From Desulfobacterales bacterium (GTDB taxonomy: Bacteria; Desulfobacterota; Desulfobacteria; Desulfobacterales; UBA11574): a stretch of 64,000 nucleotides of DNA. The translations under genes were made by a program, and so were the position numbers. This document shows positions 51,064 to 60,878 of this stretch, in pieces; positions within the stretch are counted from its first letter, which is position 1, and each line of letters begins with the position of its first letter. The notes under the pieces were generated by a model, which made no database searches, was not told where the DNA came from, and saw nothing but the letters and a program-made list of their open reading frames with translations. The DNA lies in assembly GCA_022340885.1 (NCBI GenBank), contig JAJDND010000195.1, positions 1 to 64,000 of the forward strand, given 5' to 3'.

Positions 51064-51079
51064 TTGCACGACTTTTGCA
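51064..51079 (+). promoter_or_regulatory. Sigma-54-like -24/-12 element (site 4)
   Basis: TTGCACGACTTTTGCA upstream of the 51245 ORF. Confidence 0.55.
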
Positions 51080-51244
51080 ATGCATAAGTTCGACTGCCGG
51101 GTGATCGAACTCGATACATCCGTTGTGTTTGAAAAAGGCCGTAATCTATCCGTCAATGAAATTTTGAACGTACCGAACTCGATAGACGGTGTACGTAAAT
51201 CCGTGCGTTGGAATATTTGGCAATAAATAATTTAAAACCGAAAG

Positions 51245-52528
51245 ATGAGACAGCGCTTCTCCCGCATAAAAGAGGTTTTTTTTGCGGTTTGTTTGCGTAT
51301 GGTATGGTTTATTCCAGTTTTCGTGAACCTGTGTTGGATTCCTTGCGTTAACCTCCCTCTCAAAGCCGCACAAGCGGCGGAACTGTCGAAGAATCAGGGC
51401 CATAAACAAACACCCCCAAAAAATCCACAGAATGAACTTCCGGATCTTTCCGTCAAGGAAGCTACGGAACAGCCATTGATAATTTATGACAGTCCAAATG
51501 CCAAGTTATTAAAATTTAAAGTAAGAGCCGATATTTTGGATGACCTCAAACCGGACATCGATATTTTTCAAAATAAAAGTTCCGAATCCGATAAAACTTC
51601 CTTTCCACCAAGTTTCTCATCCGATACGCCTGATAACCGGCTTGAGATTTTTCGTTTAAGACAAAAGTTAAGTGACTTTACTTTTGGTTTGGAATACCGG
51701 CACATCGCGAAGCATATATACGATTTCAACCGATATAAGAACAAAACGGAAACCAAAACCAAGGTCAGGCTAAAAAACGATCAGGAGGGGGTGGAGCTTT
51801 GGGGAGGGACCACCATCGGCGGCATCGGATTAAAAACCTTTTTCTCGAGGTTTCTGGACAATGTCGATCAAGATCCGACGCTTCCTCGAATGCTGACTCA
51901 TAAATACGGTCTTGAAATGAAATACAAAATTCCTGTCTTTCCCATCGGGTTGTCTTTTTTTCATTCCCGGGAGGAATCCGAGAATAACGTTGAGACGGAA
52001 AGTGCCGAATATCAAGGAACACAGAAAGAAATCTATAACGGTTCTTTGAAATACGACGGCGGCAAGCGGTTCGACATTACTGCTTCTTCGAGCTATTCCC
52101 TCAGCCGCGATCTATATCATCCGGACCAGGAAACCGTAAGCTTTCGGAACGGCCTCAGAACCTCCATCCGTCCCGCACCCCATCTGACCATTACCCCTGC
52201 GGTAAGTTTCGGGGAACATCGATATCTTTGGGACGGAGAACATGAAACACATCCCTCTGCCTCGTTCTTTCTTCAGTATCGTCGACTTTTCGATATCATC
52301 GATTTGTCCTTCCTTGGGAGATATTCCCAAACGAAAAATACCGACCAGACTTTGGATAACGAAAGGCTGAGCACATCCATCGGTTTGACCTGGAACGAGA
52401 AGAATTTCTTTTCCCGAAAAATCGGGTATTCTTTAAATTTGGGATACCATCACTACCTCGATAATATCCAGCCGGACGGCTCCTACAGTTCATTATCTAC
52501 GTCGTTCAAACTCGATTTCGAGATGTAG
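51245..52528 (+). CDS. Putative outer-membrane beta-barrel protein
   Basis: Signal-peptide-like N-terminus; alternating amphipathic C-terminal strands (LSTSIGLTWNEKNFFSRKIGYSLNLGYHHYL) ending in FKLDFEM. Confidence 0.6.
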   Translation: MRQRFSRIKEVFFAVCLRMVWFIPVFVNLCWIPCVNLPLKAAQAAELSKNQGHKQTPPKNPQNELPDLSVKEATEQPLIIYDSPNAKLLKFKVRADILDDLKPDIDIFQNKSSESDKTSFPPSFSSDTPDNRLEIFRLRQKLSDFTFGLEYRHIAKHIYDFNRYKNKTETKTKVRLKNDQEGVELWGGTTIGGIGLKTFFSRFLDNVDQDPTLPRMLTHKYGLEMKYKIPVFPIGLSFFHSREESENNVETESAEYQGTQKEIYNGSLKYDGGKRFDITASSSYSLSRDLYHPDQETVSFRNGLRTSIRPAPHLTITPAVSFGEHRYLWDGEHETHPSASFFLQYRRLFDIIDLSFLGRYSQTKNTDQTLDNERLSTSIGLTWNEKNFFSRKIGYSLNLGYHHYLDNIQPDGSYSSLSTSFKLDFEM

Positions 52529-52577
52529 TTGGGCGGACATATGCCTATTTTGACCGGAAGTTGTTTCGATACCGCTT

Positions 52578-54533
52578 CTAAGAGATGTTCAGCCAAACCG
52601 ATTGATAGCCGTTCAACACGAGGTCTTTGCCCGAGGACAGCACTTCATTGTTTAATAAGTCAATAGCATCTTTCGTTGCACCGCAGGCGTTTAGATGATG
52701 GGCATCCATCTTCTGAGGTTCTTCTGCAAAGTTATTGACGACGAGTATCTTCTGGCCGCCAAAAGCCCGGATATATCCGAACAGATGAGAATTTCCGGTA
52801 TGAATGACTTCCATGCCGCCGTTTTGAAGGGCCGGCAATGTTTTGCGCAAACTGAACAGCTTCACCATTTCATGGAAGAAGCGCCACTCCAGCGTGTCCT
52901 GATCCGTAAGGTCTTCCCGGGCGTTCCAGCGTTTTCTGGAGCGATGGACCCATCGACTGTCGTCGGCTTTTCCGGGGTCGCTCAGATAGGTGTAATCATT
53001 CAGCACGCCCCATTCATCTCCGATATATAACAGCGGAATGCCGCCGATACTGACCAGGATGCTCCTCAAGAGGTTGATCCGCCGGACAGCCTGCTCGATC
53101 AATTCGCCGTCTTGCTTTTCCAGGGCGTCTTCCAGTCCCGCCAGAGATGACAGCGTCCCGGAAACCCGCACATCGCCGGTGTCCGCATTGAATTGAAAAA
53201 AAACGCCCTTTGCAAATGAGCCGGGATATTCGCCGGTATAAAATTGGTTTAGAAACCTGCGATGGGCGACAGGATCAATGCCGATGTTTCGGGCATCTTG
53301 ATCGTCAAAGGTCCAGCCGATGTCATCGTGGCAGCGTACAAAGTTGACCCAGGTGCTTCCGGACGGCGTCGGATAGCGGTTTCTCATGGAATATTCGAGC
53401 AATTTGACTTCCCGGGTCGCCAGCGCTTCCCACAGCAGCGCCATGAGCAATGGATTGTAGGACAGCTGACATTCGTCGGGATGAATGTAGCGGATCACTT
53501 CGTCGGGATGTACGATGGCCTCGGATTTAAACAGCAAACATGGCGCGACGATTTTCGCCATGGCGTTAAAGGCCCGGATGATCGTATGCGCTTCCGGTTG
53601 ATTTTCGCAATTCGTGCCGAGTCTTTTCCAGATAAACGCCACGGCATCCAAACGCAGTACCTCTACCCCTTGGTTGGCCAGAAACAGCATATCTTCGGCC
53701 ATGGCCCGGAACACTTCCGGATTCGAGTAATTCAGATCCCACTGGAAGCTGTTGAAGGTCGTCCAAACCCATCGCTTCATCTCTTCGCACCATGTAAAAC
53801 TCCCTTTTCTGACGGAAGGGAATATTTCTCTGAGATACTTTTGAAATTGATCCGGCAGCTCGCGATTCGGAAAGGTTAAATAATAGGCCAGAAAATCCGG
53901 ATCTTTGGATTTGGCTTTTTGCGCCCAAATATGCTCGTCGGATGTGTGATTGAAGACGAAATCCAACACAAGGCTGATGCCTTCATTGCGAAGCTCTGCG
54001 GCCAATCTGCGGAGCTCATCCATGGTGCCGATATCTGGGTTGATGGCCCGGTAATCACTCACCGCATAGCCGCCGTCGTTATCGCCTTTGGGGACTGCAA
54101 ACAGCGGCATCAGATGCAGATAATTTATGCCGAGTTTTTTGAAATAGGATATGTGCTCGTCCAGCTTGGAAAGGTTATCGCTGAAAAGATCCACATAGAG
54201 TACACCGCCCACCACGTTTTCGGATAAAAACCATAAGGGATCGGCTTCCCGCTTCTCATCCAGTAATTTGAGTTCAGCCGGACGCTGAAGCCAGTATTGA
54301 ACCAACGTATTGAGGATTCGTTCGAGTGTATAGAAAAAGTCATATTGCCATCCGTACAACTGATGCAGATAGACAAACAATCGTTCCCACTCCCTGTGGA
54401 GTCTGTTTTTAAATTTATGCCATTCATGGGAAGCCTGCTCAAGCTCGGCGGCAAATGTCTTTTCCACTTCGGGAAGTATGCGATTCAGCGATTTTCTGGC
54501 CTGTTCCGGTCTCCAGTCATATTCTGCCATCAT
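52578..54533 (-). CDS. Amylosucrase-like GH13 enzyme
   Basis: GINYLHLMPLFAVPKGDNDGGYAVSDYRAINPDIGT; VLDFVFNHTSDEH; VEVLRLDAVAFIWKRLGT; NFVRCHDDIGWTF. Confidence 0.88.
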   Translation of the reverse strand: MMAEYDWRPEQARKSLNRILPEVEKTFAAELEQASHEWHKFKNRLHREWERLFVYLHQLYGWQYDFFYTLERILNTLVQYWLQRPAELKLLDEKREADPLWFLSENVVGGVLYVDLFSDNLSKLDEHISYFKKLGINYLHLMPLFAVPKGDNDGGYAVSDYRAINPDIGTMDELRRLAAELRNEGISLVLDFVFNHTSDEHIWAQKAKSKDPDFLAYYLTFPNRELPDQFQKYLREIFPSVRKGSFTWCEEMKRWVWTTFNSFQWDLNYSNPEVFRAMAEDMLFLANQGVEVLRLDAVAFIWKRLGTNCENQPEAHTIIRAFNAMAKIVAPCLLFKSEAIVHPDEVIRYIHPDECQLSYNPLLMALLWEALATREVKLLEYSMRNRYPTPSGSTWVNFVRCHDDIGWTFDDQDARNIGIDPVAHRRFLNQFYTGEYPGSFAKGVFFQFNADTGDVRVSGTLSSLAGLEDALEKQDGELIEQAVRRINLLRSILVSIGGIPLLYIGDEWGVLNDYTYLSDPGKADDSRWVHRSRKRWNAREDLTDQDTLEWRFFHEMVKLFSLRKTLPALQNGGMEVIHTGNSHLFGYIRAFGGQKILVVNNFAEEPQKMDAHHLNACGATKDAIDLLNNEVLSSGKDLVLNGYQSVWLNIS

Positions 54534-54585
54534 TTATTCCTTCCTATGTTGCGCCTTCCCCTGCAGTAAAATGAAAGTCTTTCAA

Positions 54586-55467
54586 TTATTTGAGATGTAA
54601 TAGCACGCCGCATGTATTCTGGGATGCGATATGGAGGCGCGCCTTGCAGCGGGTGAGGGCCTGACCCACTTCACGGGCGGCTTTTTGGGGCGTATTGTTG
54701 GTTTCGCTGAGATGGGCCAGCATGACATGCTTTAAACAGTTGTGCTGCAGTTCTTCCAAGAGAATTTTGGATGCCGCGTTGGACAAGTGACCGGTCCTGC
54801 TTTTGATGCGCTGCTTGATGGGCCATGGGTAGGGGCCGTTGATCAGCATCTCTTCATCGTGGTTGGCTTCTAAAATCAACAGGGCGCATTCTTTAAGATG
54901 ATCTCTGACCATGGCGGTTGCAATGCCGAGATCCGTAGCGATTCCGATTTTCGTACTGTTCTGATGAATCGTGAATCCGCACGGATCGGCGGCGTCGTGG
55001 GATATTGAAAAGGGGTGAATGGCAAGATCGTTGATGGCAAAGGTTGATCCGCATTCAATGGTTTTTAAGTCATGGAGGCGGCCGAGTTGCGAAGCAGCTG
55101 CGCGTTGTGTTTTGTTGCTGATATAGACCGGAAGCTTATAGCGCCGGGAAAGAATCCCGACACCCTGGATATGATCGGAATGTTCGTGGGAAACCAGGAT
55201 CCCATCGAGGTCTTTGGGGTCCAGCCCCCTTGATTGGAGCCGGCGTTCGATTTCAATGCCCGAAAGACCGGCATCGATCAGTATGGAGGCGGCGCCTGAG
55301 GAAACAAAAACAGCGTTTCCTTTACTGCCGCTGGCCAGAATACATACGCGAAGGTTGTAACCGGGATTAACTTGCAAGCGGTTCAAAAAGGGACCCTTTT
55401 TCATCTTAACGACCCGTATGCCCGAATCCCCCGCTGTTTCTGCGGGTTTCATCGAGTTGCTGAACAA
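54586..55467 (-). CDS. MBL-fold metallo-hydrolase (YycJ/WalJ-like)
   Basis: LASGSKGNAVFVSSGAASILIDAGLSGIEIERRL; VSHEHSDHIQGVG; LEANHDEEML. Confidence 0.88.
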   Translation of the reverse strand: MFSNSMKPAETAGDSGIRVVKMKKGPFLNRLQVNPGYNLRVCILASGSKGNAVFVSSGAASILIDAGLSGIEIERRLQSRGLDPKDLDGILVSHEHSDHIQGVGILSRRYKLPVYISNKTQRAAASQLGRLHDLKTIECGSTFAINDLAIHPFSISHDAADPCGFTIHQNSTKIGIATDLGIATAMVRDHLKECALLILEANHDEEMLINGPYPWPIKQRIKSRTGHLSNAASKILLEELQHNCLKHVMLAHLSETNNTPQKAAREVGQALTRCKARLHIASQNTCGVLLHLK

Positions 55468-55864
55468 CGTCGAGTTTTGCCTGATACACCCGGTTCACGA
55501 CCATCTGGGCAATTCTGTCGCCGCGTTGAACCGTATAGGGCTTTTCTCCGAGATTGATCATCGCGATTTTGACTTCTCCGCGATAATCGGCATCGATGGT
55601 GCCCGGGGAATTAATCAATCCGATGCCGTGATTTACGGCCAATCCGCTTCTGGGACGAATTTGTATTTCGAATCCATCCGGAATGGCGACGGCAAAACCG
55701 GTGGGTATCAACCCGACCGTGCCTTTTTCCAGCAGAATATTTGTTTCATTGGCCGCAAAGATATCCATTCCGGCGGCCCTGGGCGTCATGTATCGGGGCA
55801 GCGGAATATCCGCGTCCGACTCGGGTCTGAGTCGAAGAAATTTTATCGAGGGAGATGTATCCAC
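55406..55864 (-). CDS. dut: dUTP diphosphatase
   Basis: AAGMDIFA; RPRSGLAVNHGIGLINSPGTIDADYRGEVK; GDRIAQMVV; GGFGHTGR. Confidence 0.95.
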   Translation of the reverse strand: MDTSPSIKFLRLRPESDADIPLPRYMTPRAAGMDIFAANETNILLEKGTVGLIPTGFAVAIPDGFEIQIRPRSGLAVNHGIGLINSPGTIDADYRGEVKIAMINLGEKPYTVQRGDRIAQMVVNRVYQAKLDVVQQLDETRRNSGGFGHTGR

Positions 55865-55888
55865 AAGTCAGTTCGCTTCGCTCACTGT

Positions 55889-55920
55889 TCGTCAATTCGT
55901 CGATTCGTCAAATCGTCAAA
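55889..55920. repeat. Short 8-bp tandem repeat (4 units)
   Basis: tcgtcaat tcgtcgat tcgtcaaa tcgtcaaa. Confidence 0.8.
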
Positions 55921-55952
55921 ACCATTTAACGGTTCAACGATTTAACCAAATA

Positions 55953-57218
55953 CTACACCGGCAGGATATCATCCAGCAGGTGTTTATCGTCAACAGGGCC
56001 CAGAATGGTCACTGAAAAACGGTTGTCCTGAAACAGGTCTTCGGCCAATTGGAGAATGTCGTCTTCGGTGACGGCGTCAATATTATTGATGATCTCTTCC
56101 AAGGGAACGTAGCGCCCGAAATGCGTTTCGTTTTGCGCCATTCGCACCATCTGATTGTCATTGCTTTCCGATGCCAGCATGAGATTGCCTTTGGTAAATT
56201 CTTTGGCATAATGCAATTCGCTTGCATCGACCCGCATTTCTTTGATTTTAAAGATTTCTTTGAGAATCAGTTGTATCGACTGTTTTATGTTTGCGGGGGC
56301 AACGCCGGCATATGCGCCGACCATTCCGGTATCGACAAAAGACGATACATAGGAATACACCGAGTAGGCAAGGCCTCTTTTCTCTCGGATTTCCTGGAAC
56401 AGCCTCGAACTCATGTTCCCGCCCAAAATGGTGTTCATCAGTGAATAGGCAAACCGTCTCGGGTCGGTGATCGACAATCCTTTGGTTCCCAGGCAGATAT
56501 GAACCTGCTCCAGTTCCTTATAATGCAGATTAACCGTACGCTGTTCATCGGGTGCGGAGCGCCGGGGAAAAGGATCTCCCGGGCGGATCGATTCGAACGC
56601 GGGGCCGGCGATATCCATGAAACGGCTGTGGTCCAGGTTTCCTGCGGCGGATATAACGATGCGTTCGGGCTGATAGAAACGATGGAAAAAGCGTTTGATA
56701 CCGCCGGAATCGAAACGGCTCACATTTTCACGATTGCCCAAAACGGAACGGCCCAGAGCATTTCCACTCCAGAAATTCATTCCCGAAAGGATGTGAATAT
56801 ATTCGTCCGGGCTGTCTTCGGCCATTCCGATTTCCTGCAGGATTACCGTGCGTTCGTTTTCGACTTCTCTTTCATCAAAAAGAGAGTTTAAGAAGATATC
56901 CGACAAAATATCGACCATGGTTTCCATATGGGCGTCCATCACTTTTGCGTGATAGCAGGTGTTTTCGGTGCTGGTAAACGCATTGGTCTGGCCGCCGACG
57001 GCGTCGAACTCTTTGGCGATCTGGAAGGCCGTTCTTTTTTGGGTTCCTTTAAAAATCATGTGCTCGATAAAATGGGACATACCGCTTTCGGAAAAAGATT
57101 CGTCCCGACCCCCGACATTCACCCAGAGCCCCATGGATACGGATCGAAGGTGCGGCATTGTTTTGGTGATGACCTTGATGCCGTTTGAAAGGACGGATTT
57201 GGAAACATCATGACCCAT
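55953..57218 (-). CDS. M16-family (insulinase-like) zinc peptidase
   Basis: HFIEHMIFKGTQKRTA (HxxEH); ENTCYHAKV; EREVENERTVILQEIGMAEDSPDEY. Confidence 0.93.
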   Translation of the reverse strand: MGHDVSKSVLSNGIKVITKTMPHLRSVSMGLWVNVGGRDESFSESGMSHFIEHMIFKGTQKRTAFQIAKEFDAVGGQTNAFTSTENTCYHAKVMDAHMETMVDILSDIFLNSLFDEREVENERTVILQEIGMAEDSPDEYIHILSGMNFWSGNALGRSVLGNRENVSRFDSGGIKRFFHRFYQPERIVISAAGNLDHSRFMDIAGPAFESIRPGDPFPRRSAPDEQRTVNLHYKELEQVHICLGTKGLSITDPRRFAYSLMNTILGGNMSSRLFQEIREKRGLAYSVYSYVSSFVDTGMVGAYAGVAPANIKQSIQLILKEIFKIKEMRVDASELHYAKEFTKGNLMLASESNDNQMVRMAQNETHFGRYVPLEEIINNIDAVTEDDILQLAEDLFQDNRFSVTILGPVDDKHLLDDILPV

Positions 57219-57221
57219 GGG

Positions 57222-59306
57222 TTATCCTTCCTCTTCCAGAGCAGCCTTGTAACTGAGTCGGATTTTACCGTCTTTTCCGATCTCGAGGACCTTGACCTTG
57301 ATGTGATCTCCCTCTTTTACGATATCCGATACCCGGTGGACGCGATGTGCGGCCAGTTGGGAGATATGCACCAGGCCGTCGACATTGGGAAGTATCTGGA
57401 CGAATGCGCCGAAGTCCATGATTTTGACGACCGTGCCGTCATAAATTTTTCCAACTTCGGGTTCGACAACGATTTCTTTGACCATATTCAGCGCCGCATC
57501 GCCTTCTTTTTGAGAAAACGCCGCGATTTTAACCATACCGGAATCGTCGATCTCAATTTTTGTGTCGGTTTCGTTTTGGATGGCCCTGATGGTTTTTCCG
57601 CCGGGACCGATGATTTCCCGGATTCTGTCGGGATTGATTTTAAAGGTGATGATTTTCGGGGCAAACGGCGAAATTTCCTTGCGGGGTTCCCGTATGGCTT
57701 CGGTGATTTTATCCAGGATATAAATTCGTCCCTTTCGGGCCTGCTCCAGCGCCTTTTCCATGATGTCTTTGGACAGCTCATGAATTTTAATATCCATCTG
57801 AAGCGCGGTGATGCCGTCCTTTGTGCCGGCCACCTTGAAGTCCATGTCGCCGGTATGATCTTCGTCTCCCAGGATGTCGGAAAGAATGACGACATCGTCT
57901 CCTTCCTTGACCAGTCCCATGGCAATCCCCGATACCGGCGCCTGGATGGGAACACCCCCGTCCATCAGCGCCAGTGTCCCGGCGCAGACGGTGCCCATGG
58001 ATGACGAACCGTTGGATTCAAGAACTTCCGAAACGATCCGGATAGTATAATCGAATTCTTCTCTTGGAGGGAGAATTTTTTCGATCGCCCGTGTGGAAAG
58101 CCCGCCATGGCCGATATCTCTCCGGCTCGGTCCGCCGATGCGCCGTACTTCTCCCACCGAATACGGCGGGAAATTGTAATGGAGCATAAACGGCCGGAGC
58201 TCGTCGCCGATCAAGGTTTCCACGCGCTGTTCATCCTGGCCCGACCCAAGGGTCAGTATGGCAAGCACCTGGGTTTCTCCCCGTGTAAACAGCGCACTGC
58301 CGTGGGGCCTGGGCAATATGCCGACATCACAGGTAATCGGCCGGATTTCATCGAATTTTCTGTTGTCGATGCGTCGCCTTTCTTTCAGGATGATATCCCG
58401 GCTGATTCTTTTCAGCAGGTCTTTAAATATCGCATTGATGTCATCCTGCCGGTCCGGATAGGTTTCTTGCAGCGCTTCGAGCATCTCTGTTTTTACCTGA
58501 AAAAGCGCCGCATTTCGATTGGTTTTCTCAGGAACACACAAGGCGGAGTAAATTTTTGAAGCGGCCTTGCTCTCGATGATTTGAACCAGCGCCGCATCTC
58601 TTTCGGGCGGCGTGAAGGATCGTTTGGCGATACCGTTGATTTCTTTGAGTTTCAATTGCATGTCGATAATCGGCTGCATGGCCTTATGACCGAAAAAAAT
58701 GGCTTCCAACATATCCGATTCATTGACGATATTGCCTCCGCCTTCGACCATCACGACGCCGGTCCTTGATCCGGCGACAATAATATTGATGTCGGAGGAT
58801 TCATATTCATTGAGGATCGGATTGATCTTGAGTTGGCCGTCGATTCGGGCGACACGAACACATGCAATGGGCCCTTCAAAAGGAATGTCCGATATTTCAA
58901 GGGCCGCGGATGCGCCGATCATGGCCAGGATGTCGGGGTCGTTTTCCTGATCCATGGAAAGAACAGTGGCGATGACTTGCGTTTCACATCGATATTCTTT
59001 GGGAAAGAGCGGCCGGATGGGTCGGTCGATGATGCGGGCGGTCAGGGTTTCCTTTTCGCTGGGACGGCCGATTTCCCGCCGGAAATAATTTCCGGGGATG
59101 CGGCCCGCCGCATATCCTTTTTCCTGGTATTCAACGGTCAGCGGTAGAAAATCCGACGGGCGTTCTTCATGGGACGATACGACCGCCACCAACACAATGG
59201 TGTCTCCGTAACGAACCTCAACCGCGCCGGATGCCTGCTTGGCGAGCTTGCCGCTTTCGATGCTCAGAGTTCTACCTCCGATTTCTGTTTTGAGTAAAGT
59301 TTCCAT
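57222..59306 (-). CDS. pnp: Polyribonucleotide nucleotidyltransferase
   Basis: Full-length PNPase with KH ([15 protein letters not shown]) and S1 ([34 protein letters not shown]) domains. Confidence 0.98.
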   Translation of the reverse strand: METLLKTEIGGRTLSIESGKLAKQASGAVEVRYGDTIVLVAVVSSHEERPSDFLPLTVEYQEKGYAAGRIPGNYFRREIGRPSEKETLTARIIDRPIRPLFPKEYRCETQVIATVLSMDQENDPDILAMIGASAALEISDIPFEGPIACVRVARIDGQLKINPILNEYESSDINIIVAGSRTGVVMVEGGGNIVNESDMLEAIFFGHKAMQPIIDMQLKLKEINGIAKRSFTPPERDAALVQIIESKAASKIYSALCVPEKTNRNAALFQVKTEMLEALQETYPDRQDDINAIFKDLLKRISRDIILKERRRIDNRKFDEIRPITCDVGILPRPHGSALFTRGETQVLAILTLGSGQDEQRVETLIGDELRPFMLHYNFPPYSVGEVRRIGGPSRRDIGHGGLSTRAIEKILPPREEFDYTIRIVSEVLESNGSSSMGTVCAGTLALMDGGVPIQAPVSGIAMGLVKEGDDVVILSDILGDEDHTGDMDFKVAGTKDGITALQMDIKIHELSKDIMEKALEQARKGRIYILDKITEAIREPRKEISPFAPKIITFKINPDRIREIIGPGGKTIRAIQNETDTKIEIDDSGMVKIAAFSQKEGDAALNMVKEIVVEPEVGKIYDGTVVKIMDFGAFVQILPNVDGLVHISQLAAHRVHRVSDIVKEGDHIKVKVLEIGKDGKIRLSYKAALEEEG

Positions 59307-59489
59307 AAATTTCTCCTACACATCAAACGGCTTCTGACCTGTGATCGTGAACCACCAGCCTGAAAGTTCTCTTTTGGGGAACAGACGATAGCGCATCAGG
59401 CGATACAGGCATCTATTCGTTTGAATTGTTTGGTCAAACGTTTAGGTTTTTGAGCAACGATTCATTTCAAAAATCAAAACGGCTGCTTG

Positions 59490-59759
59490 CTATCTTCTCA
59501 GTCCTAAGGTTTCGATGATTTCCCGGTACCGCTTCACGTCTTTGTTTTTGACATAGTTCAAAAGCCTGCGCCGCCTGCCTACAAGAATCAGAAGTCCTCT
59601 TCTGGAATGATGATCTTTCTTATGAACTTTCAAATGTTCCGTTAAATAGGTGATACGGTGCGTTAGAAGGCCCACCTGTACTTCGGGCGATCCGGTATCG
59701 TTTTCATGCAGCTTGAACTGATCGATCAATTTCTTTTTTTCATTTGATGTTAAGACCAA
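59490..59759 (-). CDS. rpsO: 30S ribosomal protein S15
   Basis: [51 protein letters not shown]. Confidence 0.98.
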   Translation of the reverse strand: MVLTSNEKKKLIDQFKLHENDTGSPEVQVGLLTHRITYLTEHLKVHKKDHHSRRGLLILVGRRRRLLNYVKNKDVKRYREIIETLGLRR

Positions 59760-59814
59760 TTTTGTTTGCCTCCTTTTGTAAATAAATACCTCATATCACA
59801 TTTCCACGGGCTCT

Positions 59815-59962
59815 TTAGAAGCCGTCTCAAAATTAGGATTTTCGGTCGAGATCAAGGCGAGGCCGAGGATCAGCCCGCAGGCATACTTAAGTATGTCGAG
59901 GACTTGAGACGAGGGCTCAACGCCGATATCGGACGAAAAGACTTTTTTGAGATGGCTTCTAA
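59815..59962. repeat. MITE-like dispersed repeat, copy B, between truB and rpsO
   Basis: Ends ttagaagccgtctcaaaa / ttttgagatggcttctaa are inverted repeats with one mismatch in 18; internal palindromes catacttaagtatg and ccgatatcgg; about 93% identical to copy A. Confidence 0.88.
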
Positions 59963-60870
59963 TTGTTGAGCACACATACATAATCGTATTTGTCCCTGTC
60001 CCCGGCATGCTTCAGGACGGCGATGAGTTGTTTTTCGGCATCGACGATCTTCATAAATCCTCCCGACGGGTTTACCGTTTCAGATACAATATCATTTTTT
60101 GTCAGAATTTGACCATGTTTTATTTTTTGTTCCAGCATATGATCGGCGGTATGCTCGGGAAAATGCTTCAGTGCATCCGACATGCCGATGATCCTGCCGG
60201 AGGATTGATTTGTCCGTGCAAGATCTTCGAGTTCTTCCAATGTTATCGCTTGCTTTATCGTAAATCCGCTGCTTTCGATTCGTCGGAGTGTTTTCAAATG
60301 ACCGCCGCATCCCAGGGCTGCGCCGATGTCGGCGCAGAGGGTTCTGATATAGGTGCCCGCCGAGCAAGAAACCTCGAAACGGATGGTCGGCAGTTGAATG
60401 TCACGTATTTCCAGGTCGATGACGGAAATTTTTCTTGCCGGCTTCTGAACAGGCTCGTCCCTGCGGGCCAGCTTGTAGAGCGGAATCCCCTTATATTTCA
60501 AAGCCGAGTAGACCGGCGGAACTTGCGTCAGGGTTCCCTCATACCGTTTAAATACGGATTTTATCGTTTCTTCCGAAAATTTTCCGGGATTGCATACGCG
60601 CGTTATATTTCCCGTCGGATCCTGGGTGTCGGTCTCAATCCCCAAACGAAGAACCGCTTCATATTTTTTATTGCCCCGTAAGAAAAAACGGGCAAGCTTT
60701 GTTGCGCGATTGATACAGCACACCAGCACGCCGGTTGCAAAGGGATCCAGTGTCCCGGTATGCCCCACTTTTTTTGCTTTGAGCAGTGCTTTTACCCGCG
60801 CCACCACCTTGGCGGAACTTATGCCTGCGGGTTTATCAACAATCAAAAGTCCGCTGATGCTGTTGTGCAT
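59959..60870 (-). CDS. truB: tRNA pseudouridine(55) synthase
   Basis: GLLIVDKPAGISSAKVVARVK; KVGHTGTLDPFATGVLVCCINRATKL; CSAGTYIRTLCADIGAALGCGGHLKTLRR. Confidence 0.97.
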   Translation of the reverse strand: MHNSISGLLIVDKPAGISSAKVVARVKALLKAKKVGHTGTLDPFATGVLVCCINRATKLARFFLRGNKKYEAVLRLGIETDTQDPTGNITRVCNPGKFSEETIKSVFKRYEGTLTQVPPVYSALKYKGIPLYKLARRDEPVQKPARKISVIDLEIRDIQLPTIRFEVSCSAGTYIRTLCADIGAALGCGGHLKTLRRIESSGFTIKQAITLEELEDLARTNQSSGRIIGMSDALKHFPEHTADHMLEQKIKHGQILTKNDIVSETVNPSGGFMKIVDAEKQLIAVLKHAGDRDKYDYVCVLNN

Positions 60871-60878
60871 GATTTACA

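Noticed and set aside
57210-58004. 264-aa plus-strand ORF
   Set aside because: Antisense to pnp, which is unambiguous.
59796-60008. 70-aa minus-strand ORF with near-identical peptide
   Set aside because: Same reason; it also overlaps the truB 3' end in another frame.
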